From NCBI GenBank assembly GCA_004552485.1, contig SFOH01000066.1, forward strand, positions 1 to 9,570: a DNA stretch of 9,570 bases, in the 5' to 3' direction. Source of the stretch: Bacteroidales bacterium (GTDB lineage Bacteria; Bacteroidota; Bacteroidia; Bacteroidales; Muribaculaceae). This document shows, one piece after another, positions 1 to 8,025 of the stretch; within the stretch, counting starts at the first letter, position 1, and each line of letters starts with the position of its first letter. The notes under the pieces were generated by a model. The model searched no databases, was not told where the DNA came from, and was given only the letters and a program-made list of their open reading frames with translations. The position numbers and the translations under genes were made by a program.

Positions 1-2282
1 TCGTTCTCGACGGGCGTGAAGACCACCTCGGCGGGAGCCTCCTTGAGCGTGGCGGCCGTGCGATGATGCTTTTTCAGCGATTTCTTCACATTGTCGACAG
101 ACTCGGGGCCGTAGTACATGACGGTGTGGCGGAAGTCGCCGAGACGGCGCACGGCGGCGGTGACATCCTCGGGATTCACCTTGGAGAGTTCGTCGGGAAG
201 GTACTCGGAGAGGAAGTAGGGATTCTTCTCGTTGCCGCCATAGCGGGCATAGTTTCTGACGCCTCGGAAGCAATAAGACTGGTCGGCCTTGTTGACCTGT
301 GCTGCTTCGGCATAAGTCCGGAGGTAGGTGTTCCAGGCGGCGGTATCCACAACGGCGTCGGCCACGAAGGTCTCGTAGAGGTCAAGAGCTTTGTCCATAT
401 TCTCGGCGAGGCCACGGATGGTGACGTAGGTGTTGTTGAGCGAGGGCGTGATTTTGTAGGAGCAGGCCAGGTCGTAGAACTTGGTCTGGAGCTCGGCGGC
501 GCTCATCGAGGAGGTGCCTAATTTGTCGAGGAAGTCGGCCACGGCGAGGGGCTTGTCGGTGAGCGAGCCGAGGTCATACTTGAACGTGAGCGAGAACAGG
601 TCGTTGACGTTGTTCTTCCTGTAGAGGAGCGGGAGCTTGGCGGCATCGGCGGTGGTGGTCACGTTCAGGTCTTTGCTGAAATCGAGGAAGACGGGCTCGA
701 TGGGCTCGACGCGTGTGGCCTGCACCTTGCGCAGGAACTCCGACGACTTGTCGCGGTTGGTGGCGATGGGTGTCAGCTTGGCCTTGGGAATCTTCAGCTG
801 GGTGGTGTCCTTACCCTGTTCTTTGAAGACAGCGGCATAGTTGTTGTCGCCGAGGAAGCGCTTGGCCACGTCGATGACGTCCTGACGTGTCACGGCGTCG
901 ACGTCGTTGAACTGAGCCACGCAGTCGGCCCAGGGCTGGTCGTTGACGAAGGCGTCGACATAGTAGTTTGCACGTTCGCTGTTGTCCTCGAACGAGCTCT
1001 GGAGCATGCTCTTGTAGTTGTTCTTGACGGCCTGAAGGAGCTCGTCGGAGAACTTACCCTCGGCCACTTTGCGCACCTCGGCGAGCAGCAGATCACGCAC
1101 CTCCTCGAGCGACTGGTTCGTGCCGGGCATGCCGTAGGCTACGAACATGCCGCGGTCGGTCAGAGGATAGTTGAAAGCGCCGGCCTGTAGCATCTTCTGG
1201 GGCAGGTTGATGTTCAGGTCAAAGAGGCCGCACTTGCCGTTGAAGATGATGCTGGACACGAATTCCATCAGGAATTTCTCGCGGGTGTTGGCGGCGGGGA
1301 TGCTCCACGCCAGGAATGTACCCGGGCTCTCCAGGCCGAGGACGGTGCGCGTGAGCGGCGCGGTGAGCGGTGTCTGAGGCTTCACATCGAGGCGGTTGAG
1401 GTTGGGGTTGGGTTTCAGCTTGCCGAAGTATTTCTCGATGACGTCCACCATCCGGTCCGGGTCGAAGTCGCCGCTGAGGCAGATGGCCATGTTGTTGGGG
1501 ACATACCATGTGTCGTGAGCCTTCTTAATGTTGGTGATGGAGGGATTCTTCAGGTGCTCCTGGCTGCCGAGGATGGTCTGCTGACCGTAGGGATGGTCGG
1601 GAAAGAGCATATTCAGAAGTGCGTCGAAGCATTTCTCGAAGTCGCGCGTCAGCGACATGTTCTTCTCCTCGTAGATAGTCTCCAGCTCGGTGTGGAAGCC
1701 GCGGAGGACGGGGTTGGCGAAGCGGTCGGCCTGAATCATGGCCCAGTTGTCGACTTGGTTGGAGGGGATGTCCTCCACGTAGCAGGTGACGTCGTAGGCA
1801 GTGTAGGCGTTCGAACCGCTGGCGCCGATTGCGCTCATCAGCTTGTCGTACTCGTTGGGGATGGCGATGAGCGAGGCGGCATAGCTGACGGAGTCGATTT
1901 TGTGGTAGATGGCGGCACGCGCGGCGGAGTCGGTAGTGCTGCGGTAGACTTCGAAGAGGCGCTCGATTTCGTTGAGCAGCGGCTCCTCGGCGGCATAGTC
2001 CTGCGTGCCGAAGTTCTTGGTGCCCTTGAACATCATGTGCTCGAAGTAGTGAGCGAGGCCGGTTGTCTCGGCGGGGTCGTTCTTACTGCCCACGCGCACG
2101 GGAATGTAGGTCTGGATTCGCGGTTTCTCCTTGTTGACGGTCATGAAAATCTCCAGGCCGTTGGGGAGGGTGTACTGCAACGTGCTCAGCGGGTCGTTGG
2201 GCACAGTGCGGAACTGGTGGCGATAGGCGGCGGCGCTCAGGGCCACGGCCAACACCAGCAGTAGATTTAGGAAACGTTTCAT
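1..2282 (-). CDS. Secreted M16 (pitrilysin-type) zinc peptidase, C terminus cut by window edge
   Basis: About 760 codons are visible from the ATG at 2282-2280, with no stop before the left edge. Family members of this type in Bacteroidales are roughly 930 residues (from memory), so the end of the second half is missing. Residues 1-19 look like a signal peptide (MKRFLNLLLVLAVALSAAA), implying a periplasmic or outer location. The inverted zinc motif HYFEH lies at residues 78-82: H78 and H82 would be metal ligands and E81 the catalytic base. The third ligand is probably in F196-x2-E199-x3-I203-x2-E206. The stretch between these motifs is longer than in E. coli pitrilysin, an insert at about 95-160. 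A second M16 domain follows (about 240-480). The family degrades peptides and partly unfolded proteins; the substrate here is unknown. The gene starts 46 nt after the mfd stop with no terminator between, so it is probably cotranscribed. The leader is AT-rich (AAATAAAAATG) with no Shine-Dalgarno sequence. The reading frame is intact by manual translation. Confidence 0.93.
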   Translation of the reverse strand, partial: MKRFLNLLLVLAVALSAAAYRHQFRTVPNDPLSTLQYTLPNGLEIFMTVNKEKPRIQTYIPVRVGSKNDPAETTGLAHYFEHMMFKGTKNFGTQDYAAEEPLLNEIERLFEVYRSTTDSAARAAIYHKIDSVSYAASLIAIPNEYDKLMSAIGASGSNAYTAYDVTCYVEDIPSNQVDNWAMIQADRFANPVLRGFHTELETIYEEKNMSLTRDFEKCFDALLNMLFPDHPYGQQTILGSQEHLKNPSITNIKKAHDTWYVPNNMAICLSGDFDPDRMVDVIEKYFGKLKPNPNLNRLDVKPQTPLTAPLTRTVLGLESPGTFLAWSIPAANTREKFLMEFVSSIIFNGKCGLFDLNINLPQKMLQAGAFNYPLTDRGMFVAYGMPGTNQSLEEVRDLLLAEVRKVAEGKFSDELLQAVKNNYKSMLQSSFEDNSERANYYVDAFVNDQPWADCVAQFNDVDAVTRQDVIDVAKRFLGDNNYAAVFKEQGKDTTQLKIPKAKLTPIATNRDKSSEFLRKVQATRVEPIEPVFLDFSKDLNVTTTADAAKLPLLYRKNNVNDLFSLTFKYDLGSLTDKPLAVADFLDKLGTSSMSAAELQTKFYDLACSYKITPSLNNTYVTIRGLAENMDKALDLYETFVADAVVDTAAWNTYLRTYAEAAQVNKADQSYCFRGVRNYARYGGNEKNPYFLSEYLPDELSKVNPEDVTAAVRRLGDFRHTVMYYGPESVDNVKKSLKKHHRTAATLKEAPAEVVFTPVEN

Positions 2283-2328
2283 TTTTATTTATGTGATGGA
2301 ATGATCGATTGTCGGAAGGGCCTGAGGC

Positions 2329-5300
2329 TCAGATGGGCGGCAGGGTCAGAGCGGTCTGCAGCACGTTCAGGGCGTCGGTCACCGTGGGGATGTTCAGCAC
2401 CTGGAACGAGCGGCGGCCGGTGTCGCCCTGGCGAATCTTGACGCGGCGCGGATTGAGGCTGAGATAGTGGAGCAGGCGGCCGAACATCGGGCTCTGGTAG
2501 TAGGCTTTGTTCGACTCGTCGACGAAATAGAGGTACATGCGGCGCTCGCGCATCACCACCTTCTCGATGCCGAGCTTGCGGGCCAGACGGCGCAGACGCG
2601 GCACGAGCAGCAGCTGCTGCGTGGGCTCGGGAATCTTGCCGAAGCGGTCGACGAGGCGTGCGGCGAAGGCGTCGATGTCCTGGTCGCGCTCGATGTCGTC
2701 GAGCTCGCGGTAGAGGTTGATGCGCTCGCTCTCCTGGGGCACGTACCATGCCGGCAGCAGCAGCTCCATGTCCGACTCGATGACGGTGTCGGCCACGAAG
2801 TCCTCGTCGGTGCTGTTCACGTCGTCCTGGGCGTGCTCGGCGCCGGCGAATTCCTCGGTGCGCAGCTCGATGACCGCCTCTTTGAGGATTTTCTGATAGG
2901 TCTCGTAGCCCAGGTCGGCGATGAATCCCGACTGCTCGGCGCCGAGGAGGTTTCCGGCGCCGCGGATGTCGAGGTCCTGCATGGCGATGTGGATGCCGCT
3001 GCCAAGGTCGGAGAAGCTCTCGATGGCCTGCAGACGGCGGCGCGCCACGGGGCTGAGCGCCGCTCCCGGCGGCGTCATCAGATAGCAGAACGCCTTGCGC
3101 GACGAGCGGCCCACGCGGCCGCGCAGCTGGTGGAGCTCGCTGAGGCCGAAGCGGTCGGCGTTGTTGACGATGATGGTGTTGACGTTGGGCATGTCCACGC
3201 CGCTCTCCACGATGGTGGTGGCCAGGAGGATGTCGTAGTCATGGTTGGCGAAGTCGACGATGGCCTTCTCCAGCTGCTCGGGCGGCATCTGGCCGTGCGC
3301 CACGACGATGCGGGCGTCCGGGACGAGGCGGCGCAACATGGCCTCGAGATTGTAGAGGCCCTCGATGCGGTTGTTGATGAAAAACACCTGGCCGTTGCGC
3401 GCCAGCTCGAAGTTGACGGCCTCGGCGACGATGTCGTCGCTGAGGGTGCAGACGTTGGTGACGATGGGATAGCGGTTTGCGGGCGGCGTGGTGATGGCGC
3501 TGAGGTCGCGGGCGCCCATGAGCGAGAACTGGAGGGTGCGCGGGATGGGTGTGGCCGACATGGTGAGCGTGTCGACATTGGTCTTCATCTGCTTGAGACG
3601 CTCCTTGACGGCGACGCCGAATTTCTGCTCCTCGTCGACGATGAGCAGGCCCAGGTCCTTGAATTTCACCGTTTTGCCGATGAGCTTGTGGGTGCCGACG
3701 ATGATGTCGATTTTGCCGTCGGCGAGGTCGGCGAGAATCTCCTTCACCTGCTTGGGGGAGCGTGCGCGCGAAAGGTATTCGACGCGGACGGGGAAGTCTT
3801 TGAGGCGCTCCTTGAACGTGTTGAAATGCTGATAGGCCAACACGGTTGTGGGCACGAGAACGGCGACCTGCTTGCCGTCGACGGCGGCTTTGAAGGCGGC
3901 GCGGATGGCGATTTCGGTCTTGCCGAAGCCCACGTCGCCGCAGATGAGACGGTCCATGGGGCGGTTGCTCTCCATGTCGGCTTTCACGGCCTGCGTGGCC
4001 GTCAGCTGGTCGGGCGTGTCCTCGTAGATGAACGACGCCTCCAGCTCGTGCTGCATATAGGAGTCGGGCGAGAAGGCGAAGCCCTCCTGCTCCTTGCGGG
4101 CCGCGTAGAGCAAAATCAGGTCGCGGGCGATGTCCTTCAGCTTCGACTTGGTGCGCTCTTTCAGACGGTTCCAGGCGCCGCCGCCGAGCTTGTTGATTTT
4201 CGGGGGAACGCCTTCCTTGCCGCGGTATTTCGCGAGTTTGTGGAGGGCATGAATCGACACCATCACGATGTCGTCGTTCTGGTAGATGAGCTTGATCATC
4301 TCCTGGGGACGGCCGTTGGTGGTGGTGCGCAGCAGGCCGCCGAACTTGCCGACACCGTGGTCGATGTGCACGATGTAGTCGCCGACCTCGATGGAGTTCA
4401 GCTCTTTCAGCGACATGGCAAGTTTGCCGGAACGCGCGCGGTCGCTCTTGAGCGTGTACTTGTGGAAACGGTCGAAAATCTGGTGGTCGGTGAAGACGCA
4501 CACCCGTGTCTCATGGTCGACAAAACCCTGGTGGAGCGTGCCGGGGACGGCCGAGAAGGCGATGTTGTCGCCGCGGTCTTCGAAGATTGCCCGCAGGCGG
4601 GCAATCTGCTTCTCGGAGTCGCTGAGAATCAGTATCTTATAGCCATCCTCCAGAAATTTGGTGAAGGAGGAGGCGATGAGGTCGAAGTTTTTGTGGTAGA
4701 TGCTCTGTGGCGAGCAGTCGAAGTCGGCTGAGGCGCCGGCGCTGCGGCGGCGCAGCGTGTCGTCCTCGTCCATGTGCGCGGCAGTGAACGTTAGGCGGCG
4801 GAACGAGGCGTATTGTTCGGCAAACTCCCCGGCATCAACGATTTCCTTGTCGGCGTTGACGTCTGTCTCCGTGCCTCCGGCCGAGTCGGCGGCGACGGCG
4901 GCAGAGGCCGAGACTCCCTCTTCGGCAATGCGGCTGATGCGGTTGACCACGTCGGAGCCGGCGCGCACGGCTATGAGCGTCGACTTGTCGATGAGACCCA
5001 GCAGGCTCACCGAGTCGGATTCGGCGGCCGAACGCGCGGCGTCGGCGGCGATGGTGATGGCCGGCAGCTTCTGCTCGGACAGCTGCGTCTCGATGTTGAA
5101 GGTGCGGATGGTGTCAATCTCATCGTCGAAGAAGTCGACGCGCACGGGCAGCTCGAGGCTGTATCCGAAGATGTCCAGGATTGAGCCGCGCACGGCAAAC
5201 TGGCCCGGCTCGTAGACATACTCCACCTCCGTGAATCCGTTCTCGCGCAGCCAGACTTCTGTGTCAGAGAGGTTTGTGCGCTTTCCGGCGGTGAGTGTGA

Positions 5301-5745
5301 GCGTGTGCTCGTCCAGGGCTTTTCGCGAAGCCACGCGCTCGGCCAGAGCCTCGGGCGACGTCACCAGGAAGCGCAGCGAGGCGTCACCGGCGGCGATTCG
5401 CGAGAGGGCCTCGGTGCGCAGGATGCGCGAGGGCTCGTCGACCTGACCGTATTTCAGGGCGCGCTTGTAGCCGCTGGGCATGAAGGCCACGGCGTCCTCG
5501 CCCACGAGGCGGCAGAGGTCGTAGTAGAGATATCCGGCATCGTCCGTGTCCGTGCCTATCACCAGCACGGGCACCTTACGGCGCGGGATGGCGGCCAGCA
5601 GCAGCGACGGCGCCGAGCCGGCCAGGCCGGCGGCGGTGCTCTCCTTATGGCGCAGAAGGCTCTCCATCGAGGCCTTGCGCTCGGCCGTCATAAAGTGTTT
5701 GCTCAGCTCGCTCAGGAGCACGGGCTTGGCTGTCCTGGTGGCCAT
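2329..5745 (-). CDS. mfd: Transcription-repair coupling factor Mfd
   Basis: The product is 1138 aa, full length for Mfd (E. coli 1148). Mfd is a cytoplasmic ATP-driven DNA translocase that pushes stalled RNA polymerase off lesions and recruits UvrA. Visible domains: a UvrB-like N-terminal module (about 1-260, with GSILDIFG near 187-194); a variable Ala/Ser/acidic linker (about 275-345); the CarD-like RNA-polymerase interaction domain (about 450-508, with VGDYIVHIDHGVGKF); the RecG-like helicase core; and the C-terminal TRCF domain (about 995-1100), which masks UvrA binding. Helicase motifs: Walker A GDVGFGKTE at 603-611 (K609, T610), DEEQ at 704-707, SATPIPRTL at 730-738, and the TRG-type motif with QLRGRVGRS at 873-881. 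All key residues are present. The ATG overlaps the stop of the upstream S41 gene by one base (TAATG), which points to translational coupling. The M16 gene follows 46 nt downstream. Identity is close to certain. Confidence 0.98.
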   Translation of the reverse strand: MATRTAKPVLLSELSKHFMTAERKASMESLLRHKESTAAGLAGSAPSLLLAAIPRRKVPVLVIGTDTDDAGYLYYDLCRLVGEDAVAFMPSGYKRALKYGQVDEPSRILRTEALSRIAAGDASLRFLVTSPEALAERVASRKALDEHTLTLTAGKRTNLSDTEVWLRENGFTEVEYVYEPGQFAVRGSILDIFGYSLELPVRVDFFDDEIDTIRTFNIETQLSEQKLPAITIAADAARSAAESDSVSLLGLIDKSTLIAVRAGSDVVNRISRIAEEGVSASAAVAADSAGGTETDVNADKEIVDAGEFAEQYASFRRLTFTAAHMDEDDTLRRRSAGASADFDCSPQSIYHKNFDLIASSFTKFLEDGYKILILSDSEKQIARLRAIFEDRGDNIAFSAVPGTLHQGFVDHETRVCVFTDHQIFDRFHKYTLKSDRARSGKLAMSLKELNSIEVGDYIVHIDHGVGKFGGLLRTTTNGRPQEMIKLIYQNDDIVMVSIHALHKLAKYRGKEGVPPKINKLGGGAWNRLKERTKSKLKDIARDLILLYAARKEQEGFAFSPDSYMQHELEASFIYEDTPDQLTATQAVKADMESNRPMDRLICGDVGFGKTEIAIRAAFKAAVDGKQVAVLVPTTVLAYQHFNTFKERLKDFPVRVEYLSRARSPKQVKEILADLADGKIDIIVGTHKLIGKTVKFKDLGLLIVDEEQKFGVAVKERLKQMKTNVDTLTMSATPIPRTLQFSLMGARDLSAITTPPANRYPIVTNVCTLSDDIVAEAVNFELARNGQVFFINNRIEGLYNLEAMLRRLVPDARIVVAHGQMPPEQLEKAIVDFANHDYDILLATTIVESGVDMPNVNTIIVNNADRFGLSELHQLRGRVGRSSRKAFCYLMTPPGAALSPVARRRLQAIESFSDLGSGIHIAMQDLDIRGAGNLLGAEQSGFIADLGYETYQKILKEAVIELRTEEFAGAEHAQDDVNSTDEDFVADTVIESDMELLLPAWYVPQESERINLYRELDDIERDQDIDAFAARLVDRFGKIPEPTQQLLLVPRLRRLARKLGIEKVVMRERRMYLYFVDESNKAYYQSPMFGRLLHYLSLNPRRVKIRQGDTGRRSFQVLNIPTVTDALNVLQTALTLPPI

Positions 5746-7493
5746 TATTTCTTGCCTTTGGCTTTTTTGCCGTCTTTTTTGGCTTTGGCGGCCTTGTCAT
5801 TTTTGGCGGCCTTGTCCTTGGAGGGACGCGCCAGGAAGGCGCCGTACTGACGCGGGTCGGAGAGGACGTTCACGGCCTCGCGGATGTACAGGTCGTCGTC
5901 CAGACCCAGGCGTGCAACTGTGGCATCGTCCCACCAGCGCGAGCTAAGCTCCTCGCGCAGATAGCGGCGGATGTCCTTGCTGTTGAAGTCGAGGTCATGC
6001 TGAAGGTCATGCTTCATCAGCTTCTCCAGCGTGTCGATGGCGGCGAGCACGGCCGGATTCTCGTAGCCCTCGATGCGGGCGGCGTCGCGCATATATTTGA
6101 TGCCGGCGTCCGAGGCGCGGTCATATTTGAAGCGGGCCGGGTCGATGAAGGCCTTGAACTGGGCGAACAGCGTGTCGGACACCTGGAAGCCCTCGGGGTC
6201 GGGCGCCGTGGTGTTGTTGGCGACCTTGTTGGAGAAGTCGTAGACCCAGTTGTCAGCCACAATATTATAAAGGAGACGGTTGCCCTCGGGGAGGGTCACT
6301 TTCACGTCGGGGGTGATGCCGCCGCCGTCACGCACCTCGCGGCCGATGCGGGTGTGGAAGACATTCGTGAGCGAGTCGGGCGTGCGCGCCACCGTGCCGT
6401 CGGGGTTGCGGTGGCTGTAGTCGATGGCCTGGATGAGACGACCCGAGGGGATGTAGTAGCGGCCGGTGGTCACCTTCATCAGCGCATTGTAGGGCAGCGG
6501 GCGCACGCTCTGCACGAGGCCCTTGCCGAACGAGCGTTCGCCGACGATGACGGCGCGGTCGAGGTCCTGCATGGCGCCGGAGAAAATCTCGGAGGCGGAG
6601 GCTGTGTTGTCGTTGACGAGCACCACGAGGGGCAGCTGCGTGTCGACGGGATTCGTGGTGGTCTTGTAGGTCTTCGAGGCCTTCGGGTCGCGGTAGCGCA
6701 CGGTCACGATGTCCGTGCCGCGGGGCACGAAGTTCGAGGCCAGGGCCACGGCGCCGTCCAGGATGCCGCCGCCGTTGTTGCGCAGGTCGATGACGAGGCT
6801 CTTGAGATTGCCGGTGTTGCGCATGCGGTCAAGAGCCTTGCGGAAGTCGGAGGCGGTGTTCTCGTTGAAGGTCGACACGCTGATGTAGCCGATGCCGTCC
6901 GTGCCGGGCAGGAAGCCGGTGTAGGGCACGGGGTCGATTTTGATGGACTGACGCGTGATGGTGTAGTCGAAGATAGAGTCGGCGCCGGCGGGGAGCCAGC
7001 GGCGGCGCACTTTCACCTTGACGTCAGTGCCGGGCTGACCGCGCAGCCGCGACGACACGTCGGTGATTTTCATGTCCTTGGTGATGGCAGTGCCGTCAAT
7101 CTCCAGGAGGATGTCGCCGTGGCGGATGCCCGTCTTGCGGGCCGGCGTACCCCATCGCGGCTCGGAGAACTCCACGACGGTGTCGCGGCGCATAACAGTC
7201 GAGCCGATGCCGCCGTATTCGCCCGAGGAGACGGAGTTGATTTCGTCCTGCTCCTCCTCGCTGTAATACTCGGTGTAGGGGTCGATGTTGCCGAGCATGG
7301 CGTCGATGGCCATGCGGATGTTCTTCTTGGCGTCAAGCGTGTCCACATAGCTGGTGTTCAGCTCCTTGTAGATTTCGTTGAACGTGGTGAGGCCGCGCTG
7401 GATGTCGGCTTTGCCGGTTTTGGCAAAGGTCATGGCGCCGCCGCCGGCGAGGGCGGTGAGGGCGGCGAGGACGCATATCTGTGATTTTTTCAT
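5745..7493 (-). CDS. S41 family C-terminal processing protease (Prc/CtpA type)
   Basis: This 582-aa serine protease is expected in the periplasm, where the family trims or degrades exported proteins from their C termini. Residues 1-24 look like a signal peptide (KK, hydrophobic run, FA-K). A Bacteroidetes-type N-terminal helical segment (30-80) is followed by a PDZ domain (about 90-180, with GIGSTV and RHGDILLEIDG). The S41 core (about 198-350) carries VIDLRNNGGG at 234-243, the nucleophile in NTASASE (S299), and the general base in SFGKG (K324). The 25-residue Ser-Lys spacing matches E. coli Prc (S430/K455). A helical C-terminal region (about 405-555) ends in a Lys/Ala-rich tail (559-582). 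The gene starts 94 nt after sufE and its stop overlaps the mfd ATG. The start is fixed by the signal peptide; the leader is A-rich without a Shine-Dalgarno sequence. Substrates are not shown by the sequence, and the precise subfamily name is left open. Confidence 0.96.
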   Translation of the reverse strand: MKKSQICVLAALTALAGGGAMTFAKTGKADIQRGLTTFNEIYKELNTSYVDTLDAKKNIRMAIDAMLGNIDPYTEYYSEEEQDEINSVSSGEYGGIGSTVMRRDTVVEFSEPRWGTPARKTGIRHGDILLEIDGTAITKDMKITDVSSRLRGQPGTDVKVKVRRRWLPAGADSIFDYTITRQSIKIDPVPYTGFLPGTDGIGYISVSTFNENTASDFRKALDRMRNTGNLKSLVIDLRNNGGGILDGAVALASNFVPRGTDIVTVRYRDPKASKTYKTTTNPVDTQLPLVVLVNDNTASASEIFSGAMQDLDRAVIVGERSFGKGLVQSVRPLPYNALMKVTTGRYYIPSGRLIQAIDYSHRNPDGTVARTPDSLTNVFHTRIGREVRDGGGITPDVKVTLPEGNRLLYNIVADNWVYDFSNKVANNTTAPDPEGFQVSDTLFAQFKAFIDPARFKYDRASDAGIKYMRDAARIEGYENPAVLAAIDTLEKLMKHDLQHDLDFNSKDIRRYLREELSSRWWDDATVARLGLDDDLYIREAVNVLSDPRQYGAFLARPSKDKAAKNDKAAKAKKDGKKAKGKK

Positions 7494-7547
7494 TGTCTGA
7501 AGTTGTTTCTCTTTTTAAAACAAAATGGCGGCGATAGGGTTTGTGGC

Positions 7548-7596
7548 CAGGCCTGATATTGTTTGGAGTGCGAGGCCGCTGCCGGGTTCAGGCCTG
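7548..7596 (-). other. Inverted repeat in the sufE / S41 gap
   Basis: In mRNA sense, CAGGCCTGA (7596-7588, including the sufE stop TGA) is perfectly complementary to TCAGGCCTG (7556-7548). This gives a 9-bp stem around a 31-nt loop. The core CAGGCCTG of each arm is itself a palindrome, so the arms are also direct repeats. No U tract follows, so an intrinsic terminator is unlikely. An mRNA processing or stability hairpin, or a pair of protein-binding sites ahead of the S41 gene, is possible. I found no TAnnTTTG box in the 94-nt gap. Confidence 0.45.
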
Positions 7597-8025
7597 CGCC
7601 TTCTTCTGCATCTCGTTGAAGGCCAGGGCGTAGAGCTTGATCTGCTTGATCATGGCCAGCAGGCCGTTCGAGCGCGTGGGCGACAGGTGCTCGCTCAGGC
7701 CGATGGCGTCGATGAAGTGGAGGTCGGAGTCAAGGATTTCCTGCGGCGTGTGGCCGTCCAGGACGTCGATGAGCATGGCGATGATGCCCTTCACTATCGA
7801 GGCGTCGGAGTCGGCGGTGAGGCGCATGCGGCCTTCGTCGTCGAGGCGGGCGGTGACCCACACGCGGCTCTGGCAGCCCTCGATGAGGTGCTCCGGGGTC
7901 TTGTCTTTTTCGTCGATGGGCGCCAGCTGGCCCCCGAGGTCTATGATGTAGGCGTAACGGTCCATCCAGTCGTCAAGGCCGGAGAACTCGTCAATGATTT
8001 CCTGTTGTTTCTCGTTGATAGTCAT
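7588..8025 (-). CDS. sufE: SufE, cysteine desulfurase sulfur acceptor
   Basis: The product is 145 aa (E. coli SufE is 138). SufE accepts persulfide sulfur from the desulfurase SufS, stimulates it, and passes sulfur to the SufBCD scaffold for Fe-S cluster assembly in the cytoplasm. The acceptor cysteine is in IEGCQSRVWV. With the start chosen here it falls at residue 51, the same number as the active cysteine of E. coli SufE. Other family features are the N-terminal FSGLDDWMDRYAYIIDLG (14-31), the DSDASIVKGIIAML helix start after the Cys loop, and LSPTRSNGLLAMI near the C terminus. The open frame extends upstream to 8115, but that extension lies inside the preceding gene and reads as low-quality Arg-rich sequence. 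The ATG at 8025-8023 forms an ATGA overlap with the upstream stop, so it is preferred. No sufS or sufBCD is in the window. The stop codon lies in one arm of an inverted repeat shared with the following gap. Confidence 0.95.
   Translation of the reverse strand: MTINEKQQEIIDEFSGLDDWMDRYAYIIDLGGQLAPIDEKDKTPEHLIEGCQSRVWVTARLDDEGRMRLTADSDASIVKGIIAMLIDVLDGHTPQEILDSDLHFIDAIGLSEHLSPTRSNGLLAMIKQIKLYALAFNEMQKKAQA

Noticed and set aside
1515..2264. A 249-codon plus-strand open frame over the M16 gene
   Set aside because: It has shadow-frame composition, and the minus strand carries HxxEH and a signal peptide in an uninterrupted frame.
2283..2331. An intrinsic terminator between mfd and the M16 gene
   Set aside because: CTGAG-C-CTCAG has a one-base loop and no following U tract, so it is not a plausible terminator.
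2467..4731. A 754-codon open frame on the plus strand, antisense to mfd
   Set aside because: It lies wholly within the certain mfd gene. Its composition (many Val, Glu, Asp, His, Leu and no domain motifs) is that of a complementary frame of GC-rich coding DNA.
5997..7484. A 495-codon open frame on the plus strand, antisense to the S41 protease
   Set aside because: It is the same shadow effect: no recognisable domain, Gly/Val/His/Asp-rich sequence, and the opposite strand encodes a complete S41 protease with catalytic residues.
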